Below are positions 25,501 to 37,791 of a DNA stretch of 64,000 nucleotides, one piece after another. The stretch is taken from positions 31,258,001 through 31,322,000 of the forward strand of contig NC_088342.1 in the NCBI RefSeq assembly GCF_036884655.1, read 5' to 3'. Source of the stretch: Musa acuminata AAA Group. Taxonomy: Eukaryota; Streptophyta; Magnoliopsida; Zingiberales; Musaceae. Position 1 is the stretch's first letter; every line of letters begins with the position of its first letter. The notes under the pieces are model-generated. The model worked only from the letters and a program-made list of their open reading frames with translations, searched no databases and was not told where the DNA came from. A program made the translations under genes and the position numbers.

Positions 25501-28500
25501 CCTACCTCTTACCCGTCGGCATGATCATTGTATAACGATTCTTCCAGGCCAATCTCCAGCAAATGCTCAGCCATATCAGTATCCACATCTCCAGAAGGAT
25601 GAAATAGAAAGAATTGTAAAAGAGATACTCAAAACAGGAGTTATTCGGTCATGTTGTAGCCCCTACTCTTCACCGGTGCTCCTCATACGAAAGAAGGATG
25701 GAATATGGCGATTATGTGTTGATTACCGAACTCTCAATGGCATAACCATCAAGGATAAATACCCTATTCCAGTAGTAGATGAGTTGCATGATGAAAGGGA
25801 GCACAAATCTTCACAAAGCTGGACCTTCGATCTGGGTATCATCAAATACGAGTATGCGAAGAAGACATACCGAAAATCACCTTTTGAACACACAATAACC
25901 ACTATGAATTTTTGCTTTCTTCAAAAGAAGGTGGAATATCTTGGGCATATCATATTAGAGGAAGGTGTGGCAGTAGACCCCTTCAAAATTGGAGCAATGC
26001 AAAATTGGCTGACCCCGAGGAACATAAAATTGCTACATGGCTTTCTGGGTTTAACAGGCTACTACTACAAGTTCGTGAAAAACTATGGAGAGATCAGTGC
26101 ACCACTTCCTTTATGAAAAAAGATGTCTTCCAATGGTCGGACAGAGCCTCCGTTGCCTTCGACAAACTTAAGGCAGCCATGACGACGACGCCGGTGCTAA
26201 CACTACCAGATTTCAACCAACCCTTCATTATTGAGGCCGACGCATCTGGAGTCGGAATTGAAGCAATTCTCATGCAAGATGGTCGACCACTCGCATACAC
26301 TAGCAAGGCATTATCTCCCTCCCATCAAAATAAGTCAACATATGATAAGGAGATGCTCGCCATTGTGCGCGCAGCAACGAGGTGGAGACCCTACTTGATT
26401 GGTCGACGATTTCAAATTAAAATCGACCATAAAAGCCTCAAGTACTTTTTGGAGCGAAAGATATCATCTCTTGAGCAGCAAAACTGGGTAACAAAACTTC
26501 TTGGATTTGATTATGAAATAACTTACAAAAAGGGGAAAGAGAATCTTCTTGCAGATGCGCTTTCGCAGCTACCCGAGCAAGCTGAAGTTTTGGCCATTTC
26601 ACTTCCGACCAGCGACTTCCTTGAGGATATTAAGATGGAATGGCAGGAATATTTAGAGACTAGTAAGATTATAAAAAAATTGGAGGAAGCACCAAGCTCC
26701 ATAGCTCATTACAATTGGGACTCAAAAGAATTACACTATAAGAGTACTAAATTGAAAAGGAGTATGGCATATCACTCACAAACCGACGGCCAGACAGAAG
26801 TTGTAAATAGGTGCTTGGAGATAGCCCAAAGCCACCCACCAAATATGACTACCCAAGGAGGACTTCAGACTCAGCCAAGTGCCATTATTGATCGACGGAT
26901 TATGACTCGACGACGACGATCCACTACTGAATTGCTAATACAGTGGGTAAACCTACTAACAGAAGATGCCACTTTGGAGAACTATGATGACTTGAAGATC
27001 AAATTCCCAAAATTCATAAATCGTCAGCCTCGAGGACAAGGCTGATTTGAAGAGGGCGGGTTTGTTAGGACTCTAGCTAGGAGAGTCCTAATTGAGAGGG
27101 ACATTCATGTAAAACTGTTAGGACTTTAGCTAGGAGAGTCCTAATTGAGAGGGACATTCTGTTAGGACTCTAGCTAGGAGAGTCCTAATTGAGAGGGACA
27201 TTCTGTTAGGACTCTAGTTAGGAGAGTCCTAATTGAGAGGGACATTCATGTAGGAGGTTTTTTCTTAGAGAAGAATTAGGAGTTGTAAGGGAATAGGAGT
27301 CTGAGTAGGAGTCCTATTAGGAGTTGGTTAGAAGTAAGAGTCTTAAGTAGGAGTCCTATTAGGAGTTAGGGTTTAGAAGCCCTATAAATAGCCATGTATT
27401 CCTCCTCTTTTCTCAAGCAATAGATGAATCTTTTCTGCAGCCTTTGAGCAGCAACTTGGAGGGAGGAACCCCTATAGAGTTCCAAGGAGGCCGATCCCCT
27501 AAAGAGATCAACCCCAAGTTTAGAATCTGCAAGGGTTCTAACACCATTCCACCTTATAGCCTCATAGAAAGGGCTTTGACAACTGATTTATCAACACACT
27601 GACATACTCTTCAAGAGCATTCATTGCAACATTGAGGTCGTTTAACTCTAATTGTATCGTTGTGGTCTGAGTCAGGGCTTTCTACCTCGATTCTTTCATC
27701 ACTTGCATTGTTGAGAGTAAGCCTTTTGACTCCAACTACAACCTTCAAAGCTATCTTTAATAGTGTCGCTATGCTTGAGAGTCATCATCCATAAAAAAAG
27801 AGAGTGCACGAACGACATGGATGCTGCTTTCGCCTCCTGCATGAATTCCATCGGAAGAATGATGAAGAAATCGTCCAAGGGAAGCGCTATGAAGTTAGTG
27901 CTCAAGCTCAAATTTCTAATATAGATGTCGACTCCCTTTGCCAATCCAGAAATAGGCTTTGCCTACAAATTGATTGCCTTTATGCAGCTCAAACTCTTTG
28001 TCGACTTTAATCCTGATTGCTTTGCTTCTTGGTTTATTATGAAATTGTGTGTTCCTCTCATGCCCACCAATGCACACTGCTTTCCCATTCAGTTTTATGT
28101 ACACAAACATCAATAGGTTCTTATTCGCCTTCACCTCCTTTAGTGTTGCGTTTGACTTCTCTCCCACTTGACCTTATAGGGCATTCAACAATTGCACTTG
28201 CCAATGCGGTATTGTTGTGGTGATCCTTCTTTGGCCTCCACTTAGGCTTTTCTTAGAATTCACCTCGTAATGCATTTAGCAAATGCACAACTCTCATTCG
28301 AGGTCTTAGTAATGAGTCATTGCTACTCGAATACGACCTATTCGAGTCAGAAGATTTTTCCTCCGCTTAGCCCTTCTCTAACTAAAAAGAAGCTCTAAGG
28401 GCATTGAGTGCCTCTTTTTGTTGCAGGCATTTCATTATTGGATGTTGTCCACCACACAAGACATTTGCTGGATAGGACGTTCCTTCTGCATCCATGGTTT

Positions 28501-31500
28501 GTTAGAACAGATATTTCATTTTGGAAGAGTCTTATGTATTTTAGTAGTAGGCTTTTAAGTTACTTGTAGAGAATACATTATGAATTTTGAACAAGTCGGA
28601 AGCTGCAACTTGTAGGAAACATTGTCTACTTTGTCGATGATTAGGAAGAGCCCTTCGTATTTGCGCACCAGTCCCTTGTCCACTTTCTGCCTAAAGAACC
28701 AAAGAGATACTAGTTGGAGCTTCACTAGTAATTCATTGACTTTGAACTCCAGTGGTCGCCTTCCCAAATTTTCCCACTTCATCTTTTTGGTCGTTTCTCC
28801 AAGTATGTTCATGTAATATCTATGTTTTGTGTTTTGATGTCATTCCTTTGTATAACGATATGCTAATGGACTATTGGTATAACCGATTGCTAAAGTGTAA
28901 GGAGTTGATGGTTGTTGTTTGATAATGATTTCGAAGGGGCTCTTGTGTGACGTAGAGCTCCGCTACAAGTTATAAAACAATTGGGCTATAAAGTGTTTTC
29001 TGAAATGTTTGCTTGTGGATCCCGAGTGAGGCACTTTCTCTAACCCATTTTCTCTTTTATAGGTCCTAAGGGACCATGAGAGGTTTCAGGGAGGCTGACC
29101 TTTACGGACGGATACGCAAGGGTGTCGCACAACTTAGGCAAAACCGCCTAAGTCCGTGACAGTAGTGCCGGTGATATTACTCCAGGAGTGAGTTTACTCA
29201 TTTAGTTTGGTCATCCGTTTAGAGATGGAGACTTGTGGAGAAGTATAACTTGGATCCCAACAACTTGGTCCAAAACTGTTCCAAGAACCGTGCATATCGA
29301 TTACTGAATATATTTGTACAAAACTCCCTAATACTTCATCACATTCTTCTTCATCAGCTTGGTCATGTCCTCCACTAACTAGTGTAGGGGAGCAGCAATG
29401 AATGTTTCATACTTTAAGAATCGATCGACCACCACATGTATCAATCCTAGTCCCTCTACTTTGATAAGCTTGATATGAAGTCTAAAGAAATGAACTTGAG
29501 AGGTGACTATTCTGGTCCATGGTACTACAGGTCCTCTTGAGGATGTCTTAGGCACATGATTTTGATTTTGTATAATCTCTTTCATATCTTTAGCCCTAAC
29601 AATTTTGTAGATTTAATTCTGAACTTCTATTGGTAACTTTTTTATTTAGAACTCTTTTATGAACTGATGAGCCCCATGATTGGTGCTTAATTCCTTCTCC
29701 CTTTCATACCTCTTCCTATGCCATAATGCCTCTTTTACTAATTCGTATTGCTCTTCTCACGAACATCCACTTGGATGCATAGCTTGCATGAGTACTCACA
29801 TGACACGAGCCGGCAATTCCTTATTGTATGGACTTTCTATCATCCGTTAATCTTTCGACTCGGATCTCTAGTTGGGATTCTAACCCTACTTGTGTGGACT
29901 ACCCCTAGGAATCGTTCCCTGCTTTCATAGAGCTCTAACAACTTTTGATTGACAATGTTAGAGTGCAGCGCCAACTCAGCCAATCCTTCTTTGGTGTTTC
30001 AATGTCATTCAGGTTTCCCTTTTGGTTGTGCCTCTTTTGCATGAGAGAACTCTTGCTCTGTGGAAATATCGCTACAAATGTCACATTCCTTTTGAGTGGC
30101 TTTGCTCTTTTTCGTGAGAGTCCTCATCTGCTTCTTCGAAATGGTCACACATTGTTGCTGCTCCTCTTGTACAAAAGTGCTAGTTTTGCACGCTGACCTG
30201 CCATAACAATTCAATATTTGTTTAACCCGGTCCGATACCACTTCGTCACATCCTTAGCTAGGACTGCCTATGGTGTACGTGCAAGCAATATTTGTTCGTA
30301 AAGGTCAGCCTAGACCTTAACCTTGTGTAGTCCACAAAGGACTGACATAGAGAAGAAAAGATTAAAAAGATGAATGTGTGGATGATATGTCGCCAAACGC
30401 ATACAAAAAAGGTAAGATAATTGAAATTGAGATCAGCATAGAGCAACCAGCTTTTATTAGGCCCAAAAGATTCCAAAACGGACTAAATGGTTGCACACAA
30501 AGGGGATTGAGGGTAGGTGTAGTACACAAAGGGGGCTGAATGGCTCCACACAAGGGGGGTTCTGAAGGTGAAAGTAGGTGCACACAAAGGGGGTTCTAAA
30601 GGTTGATCAATCACATGGTAACAGTTGATATGGACCAATATATTCATAATATAGGTATATTTAATTTCGACTTCGTTTTGAATATGAATAATCAGTATTT
30701 GTAATTTTAACATTTGTTTGCAACATATTACCTAAACCATGATAGGGTAGCCATATTGTTTTGTTATACTATGGATCTTGGTAAGACACAAACTTATTTG
30801 AATGTGTACTCAAATGATAATTAAAGATTTGCTATGCTAATAATCTGAATAATTATTTTTTGCAGTCGAGTGGTGGCTACAATTTAGATGGTCTGCACCC
30901 AATCAAAAATAGGTTGCGGTTAGCGTGCTTTTACAAACGATGACAATGAGTGGATGTGAACTTGTCAATGTTTTCCTTGATTCACACTATGGTTTGCAAT
31001 AGGTTATCATATAGACGGTTGAAGAAGCTTGTATATGTATACTATAATATATGTCTATTATATAGATGGTGTGTCATGCTCGACAAGGAGTTAGAGACTG
31101 ATTGCTTTGATTTCTAGTTCTACGATGAAGATTCTCAACCAATATTGGAGTGGGTCGAAGTAGAAGAGAACCTAGGAGATCCTTTGCTTGATGAGGTAGG
31201 AATTATCATGTCTATCTTGTTTTATCCTTGAGGTTATAAAGGAAGAGGAACAATGTCTCAATAGGAGGAAGATCTTCTTGGTTAGAATGTAGTAGTTGGA
31301 CAACCTCGAGCCAGTCTAATTGAGGTCATGGCACCCGACAAGCATAGTTGTCTGCCCAACGTGCAAAGGCGAAAGGGAAGGAAATAGCATTGACCAATCC
31401 TTTGAAAAGGATTGACGAGCAAAAATTTTAGTCTAGTGACCAAACACCTTAATCACAATCATTGCTCTACGAGGTCCATAGAGATAGTAGCAATGTTAAT

Positions 31501-31730
31501 GATAGTGCCTTAACCGATGATTGTCCTATCTACTCAACCTCAAGGTGGGGTATAGATGGAGAAACATTCTACATATGCTACCTAAGGTACATATCACGAA
31601 GCTCAAGGAACCACGCATAATATTTATAGTCACAACCAAGGATTGAAATTTCGTATTATACCAAAATTTTTGGACTTATTCGGTGCGGTACGATACTATA
31701 TACCGAGCGGTATATTTTGGTATATCGCTC

Positions 31731-31776
<46 letters not shown>

Positions 31777-34700
31777 TATATATATATATATATAAAATTC
31801 AGTAAACCACTCGGTTTACCTCTATGTGCGTGTGACGTCACCTCTCTTCTCGGGTGACGTCGTAGAAAAAAAAATGCAACGTCACCTCCCTTCTTGGGCA
31901 ACTTCGCAGATTAAAAAAAAAATTGTGATGTCGCCTGAGGCTATGTCGTCTCCCTTCTTAGGCGACGTTGCCGAGGCGACATCGCAGGTTAAAAAAAAAA
32001 TTGTGATGTCACCTCGCACTTCTCGGGCGACGTCGCAGATAAAAACAAAACAAATTGCAAGCGATGTTGCCCGAGAAGAGAAGAAAAAAAAAATCTTCGC
32101 CTCTCTCCGCCCCGTGACGTCGATGCCTCTTCTCTGGCGTGCGGATGAGAAGTCGCCGACAGACGAGAAGGAGAGCGGCGATCTCCAGGTTCTCCCTTTT
32201 TTTTCCTATTTCTTTCTTCCCCTTCTCCCTCTTCTTTCTTCTCCCTCGGTCACCGTCGACGATAATGCCTCAATCGACGACGATAACGCCTCAATCAACG
32301 GTACCGCTGGGTAGCGGGCGGTCCGTGTATCGATCTACTAACGGACTGGTACGTACCGCCTGGCAAGGTTCGCCGTACCATACCGTACCGGCGTTTCGAC
32401 CCGGGCTCGGTACGGTACGGTGTACCGAGTGGTACACCTAATTTCACCGATTTAACCCTCCGAAAATACTTAAAAATTAAAAAAAAGTTAGGATAGAGTT
32501 TTCAAGTTACAAATATATATAGTAATAGTATAAGTTTAGCAAAATCAATGTAAATTAGCTAAGAATAGTATCACATATCTTTTTCGGGCTTTGAGGTAGT
32601 CTTGTTCGAGGTTCGTATTTCAGCTCGTTATAGATTGAAATATATACAGAAAAATCAGTTGAATTGTTAGACTATTTTATTACAATATAAACTCTAAAAT
32701 TCAAATGAATTAAATAATCATATATCTAGATATACCTGATTGTTAATTCTACCACCAAAAGGAACGACGGGCCTCTACGGGTGGTGGATCGGGGTCCTCG
32801 ATCCGATACATATCAATATGATACGATTGTTGGACCCAATCATGAAATTGATCCTATGACATAGTGTATTGATACACCGTATGCCATTGATGCATCAATG
32901 TGGTGCTGATCGTAGATTGATCGTCATGAATCATATTTGTCCGAGGCATCTCTTGAGGCATATATTGGTGTTGTTCTGTATCATGCTGTTGCTCATAAAA
33001 GGATGACCAATTATCACCATACTGTTGTTGCCCGTATGATTCTCCATAATACGATGGCTGTGAATACGATGAGTCTCTTTCTATGTCTATATCATGTATG
33101 CTCTGTCGTATTTGTTCATATTCATCCACTGCCATCCCCTTCCCCTTCCCCTTCTGCGCATAAACTTGACCAGTACCTTGTCGAGTTCCATGATCTGAAT
33201 CTTGAGTGGCATGTGTAAAATATTGCTCCTCGGTCCATTCACCACCCTCAAGTTGTGTAGACGAGACCAACGACTGCCCGGCATCACCGCCATCATCTGT
33301 CGAGGCACTGCTGTCCGTGTTGCTGTCATGTCTCTGGATCGAGCGAGAAAGAGAATGTGATTGTGAAGGTGTCTCGTCGCCCGACTCGATTCTTTCCAAC
33401 GATGCAACTAATGCTACTGCCTTCCCCTTTGCCTTTGCACGTTGGGCGGACGAGTGTGACCATTGGGTATCGGTAGTTCCTCGAGCAGTTTGACTCCTAC
33501 CATGTTATAATCCAGGGGGATTTTTCACCTGTTGGGGTTATGCTTCTTCTTCTTCTATTGCCTCGGTGATAAAACGTGAAGGACGCTGAGGATCTCCCGC
33601 CTCATCAAGTATAGGATCCTCTTGGTTCTCTGCTGCTTCAACCCAATCTAACATTGGCTCTGAATCTTCGTTGTAGAATTGGAGGTCAATGAGATCAATA
33701 TTTGATTCTTCTGGCTCCTTATCCAACTCAGCACATCGTAATTTTAGCCGCATGTTATAATGGACATATACTAGTTTCTCTAACTGTCTGTAGGAGAGTC
33801 TGTTGCGGACCTTCGTATGAATCAATGCAAACGTTGACCAATTACGTTCGTAACCACTAGATGTTGTTGTCTGTGAAAGTACACGAACGACAACCTTCCT
33901 TAAATGTGGTGCATCGCCTCCAAATTGTAGCCACCACTCGATTGTAAAAAGATATAAATAAGATTTTATTAGCATAACAAATAATTAACATTAAATATAA
34001 TTGATAATCAATATGTATAACTTTTCCTCACCAGGATCCATAGTGTAACGGCATGATACAGCTACAACGTCGGAGAATGAACCAACTGTTTCTCGAAATA
34101 ATCGACCCTCCATAAGAGCATCGGCTGCCTCGGTAGTGTTTGGCAAGAGCCGATATATAACATTTCGTAGTGTCGTTAGGAAATTATTTTACGTTCCGAG
34201 AGCATATCGATATTGAATTGTCGGGTTTAGATAATACGCTGCAAAATATAATTTTGTTAGTATGATTTTTTATTATCTAAATAATAATAAATTAAATTAT
34301 TCTGAATATGAATTTACCTGCATTATGGATATCTTGATCCATATGAACTTCGGTCCGACGATCAATGATTCGTACATATTGGTCGGCCTTAAAATCATCT
34401 TTGAATGCTTTCCTGACCTCCTCTCTTGTTGAAATCAGCATATATTTAAGATACGGCATTTGTGGACGCTTGTCCATATCGACCTTACAAAAGACAATAT
34501 AAAGTGGTTCCACACCTTTTATGATTTCTGCTATAGTCTCCCAAAATCTAGAGGAAAGAATGGTCTTTTCTATCTTCTTTCCATCACTCAATTTCGAATA
34601 TCTGGATTCAGACTACTCTTGTGAGCTAGCCATTGCCTTCAAGCCATGCCTTTTTTGCTGTAATGACTTTAATGCAATAAAATTGGTAGCAAGCCAAGTA

Positions 34701-37700
34701 ATTCTAGGTCGAAGTATCTCACCTTTTACATACTTTTGCATTAATGTGTGGACCCAATGATGATTATATATAAACTTTGTAATTGATTGTGCTCGAGCTA
34801 CACATTTCTTGACCGCATCCAACTCACCAATATCCTTCAGCATTAGATCTATGCAATGAGCTGCACATGGAGTCCAAAACAAAGTTTTTCTTTTTTCCAT
34901 CAATTGCAAACCGGCCTTTTTGAAATTCGCTCTATTGTTGGTTATTATTTGGACATCATACTGTGGTCCAATCTCCTCTATCATAGTGTCCATCAAGCTC
35001 TCAATGTAGTTTGCATCTTGGATCTTTTCAGAAGCATTAACAGACTTATGAAACACCACTCTTCTATTGCAATAAATAAGAAAGTTGATGATACTCATTC
35101 TTGTTGGTCCTGTCCAACTGTCACACATCAATGTCACCCTATATTCGTCTCATTGCCTCTTGAAGGATTTGATCCAATCCTTTAGTTCTGCCACCTCCTC
35201 ATCTAAGTACACGCCGTAAATCTCCTTCAGTGTTGGAGGTTGGATCCCCGTGCTAGACTTTTGAATAGAGGAGATCATGCTCTGATAATATGGACCTTGG
35301 GCTGTGTTGGCTGGAATCCTATGAAAGTTGAACCATTTTAAGATTGCCTTCCCAATATCCCGTGTTTTTTCTTTTGTGTATGCATCGTCAATCCGTGTCT
35401 GTTTCGCTGTTTGTGGGGGATAGGCTTGCGGATCAATATCAACAATATCTGGTGCGGACCTCCTGCCAAGACCTCTCATAAAACCACGGAGTCCACCATA
35501 CCTCATGCTACTAGTTCGGCCTAACTGAGAAGGAGTAGTTGGTTGCCTCATGCTGGTTGGCCTCTGGATTCCACTACCACTGCCATGCTCTAATTGTGAG
35601 TCAGGTCGTCGATGCCTCATTGCTTCATCGACCGTATACTGATGCTCCAATGATGCACGAATTCCAACTGTAAGATTCGGGTCGACTTTATCGCCGCAAC
35701 CCTCATACTTATCATAAACTGGTTCCTGTGTAGCCCTATGATATTCTTCCTCAACTCTTGCCTTCTTTTTTAATGTATTTTCCTTTGCTTGTTTAAGCTT
35801 GCTTTGAAATAATTTACGGATCTCCGTTGGAACATTCTTGCATTTTGCAACATCAGGATACCCACTAGCCAAATGCATTTTCACTCGAGTTATTCCTCCT
35901 CCTTTGCCAATGTAGTCACAATAAATACATTGCCAATGATGACGGTTTCCATCTAGCTTTCGGGCATGAACCCATGCATCATCATGTGGTTGTTCCTTTG
36001 GTGCCATGATCATACCAAATTTAAATCAAATAAACTATAAAGTATAAACATATTAAATTGACCAAATATCGATCATAAATCACTAATCACAACATTAAGT
36101 AATTTTATTAAAACATAACTAATCATATTTTATTATCATAAATATGTTACATGCATAAAAGAAGTATTAAAATAATTAGATACACTAATTACACAATTAA
36201 TATAGTTAATTTTTCACTAATTACTTCTCTTTCAACACTATAAACATGACAAACACCCTAATAGATATTAAAGAAATTGGATTCACATAAAATCGAACAA
36301 ATTTCGATTAAATCATTATTAAAATGACTAATTATAGTATTAAATAACTTTAATAAAACATAATTAAACTTATTTTACCATCATATATATGTTAAACACA
36401 TAAAAGAAACGTTAAATATGTAATTTTAATCCAATATGATTCAAATTATGATAAAATTATCATTTATCTACACTAATTATACGATTAATATAGTTAATTT
36501 TTCACTAATTATTTCTCTTTCACCACTATAAACATGACAAATACCCTAATAGGTATTAAAGACATTAAATTGATATAAAATCAAACAAATTTCGATTAAA
36601 TCATCATTAAAATGACTAATCGTAGCATTAAATAACTTTAATAAAACTTAATTAAACTTATTTTACTATCGTAAATATTATTCAATATTTACTATGCATG
36701 AAAAACACTAATCATAATCTTAAATATCTTAATTACTCTCTAATTAAATAAAACGAATACATACCTCTTGATTAGAAAGTTCTTCTTCTTAATCTTCCTA
36801 AATTAACCTCGATTGAATTCACAAATCGTTGCTTTATAGAGTTTAGGAGAGAAAAAAAAAGTTTGAGAGAGAGTTTAAGAGAGTATAATGAAATATGGGA
36901 GAGAAGATTGGTTTAAATAGGAGGACACATACCGAGTGGTGTCGGGCGGTAACGGTCGATCGTTACCGCCCGATATTACTTCGTATCGTCCGATACGAGT
37001 TTTTTTTGGTGTACCGCCCGGTAGCGGGCGGTCCGCGTACCAGTCGCCTGTCGGACTGGTACGTACCGCCCGTACCGGGTGGTACGGTTCGGTATGGCAG
37101 ATCTTGCCGCCTGGTACGAGCGGTATCATTTGGTATTGTAGACCTTGGTCACAATGATAGAGGAAAGGGGAAGGCAATCGATGACTTTGAGTAGATGCAA
37201 AAGTCTCTATAATGTAAACACAAATAGGAGTCCGTCGTATTCAAAGCCTTTATATTATAGAGGATCCTATAACCAACCAACAAATATGTAGTGATAGTTG
37301 GTCATTCTTTTTTAGACTGATCTTATGATACTCAACCTCCTCACCCTTGCCATAGTCATACTTGCCTTAGGAGGCTCCTCGAGCACTTGCCATTCATACG
37401 AGGAGACAAATGACATACGGTTTACCAGCACACCATGTCATGGGAGTGGTTTCAAGTTTCAAGGTTGGATCCATAGTCGTACCATATATATATACATATA
37501 TACATATATATATATATACATGGTTTGCAGTACCGGTCCGTACCGCCCGGTACGAGCGGTACGTACCGGTCCGACAGGCTTCCGGTACACGGACCGCCTG
37601 TTACCGGTCCGGTACTGTAGCGGTACTGTAGCACTGCTACAGTGCTCGGCACGCTTGAATATACCGCTCGGGACACCTGGGTGTACCGAGCGATATACCG

Positions 37701-37758
37701 TACCGTACCGGTACCGAGCCCAGATCGAAACTCCGGTACGATACGGTATTGCGAACCT

Positions 37759-37791
<33 letters not shown>

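Larger units (their letters stand above)
22113..27543 (+). mobile_element. Young Ty3/gypsy (chromodomain type) retrotransposon, defective
   Basis: A complete LTR element of 5431 bp. The 5' LTR is 22113-22594 and the 3' LTR 27063-27543. The exact 5-bp target duplication CCATT is at 22108-22112 and 27544-27548. A primer-binding site TGGTATCAGAGC is at 22597 and the polypurine tract at about 27050-27062. By eye the LTRs differ by one T (near 22353 versus 27301), which points to a very recent insertion. The internal polyprotein, however, is broken and lacks the RT catalytic box and most of integrase, so it must have been moved by proteins of another element. It is inserted in older retroelement DNA in the SBEII intron. 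Confidence 0.93.
32364..37106 (-). mobile_element. Near-complete hAT element, 4743 bp, nested
   Basis: Begins CAAGGTTCGCCGTACC and ends GGTATGGCAGATCTTG. The 8-bp flank CCGCCTGG is exact on both sides (32356-32363 and 37107-37114). It carries a transposase gene on the - strand with BED, DDE and dimerisation regions, an AT-rich 5' portion (36014-36840), and GTAC-rich subterminal regions at both ends. It is the best candidate in the window for the source lineage of the nearby CAAGG MITEs, though this copy is inactivated. Confidence 0.92.
31637..37147. mobile_element. hAT-type MITE split by a nested full-size hAT element
   Basis: Ends are CAAGGATTGAA (31637) and GACCTTG (37147), flanked by GTCACAAC (31629-31636) and GTCACAAT (37148-37155), one mismatch in eight. 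Removing the inner element (32364-37106) and one copy of its target duplication leaves a non-coding element of about 760 bp. It holds a (TA)n tract (about 31733-31793), an array of GACGTC-containing repeats (31830-32060) and a pyrimidine-rich stretch. It is inserted in the older hAT copy. Confidence 0.8.

Noticed and set aside
31826..32314. 162-codon frame in the MITE as a gene
   Set aside because: It is made of tandem GACGTC repeats, A-runs and a pyrimidine tract inside a non-coding element.
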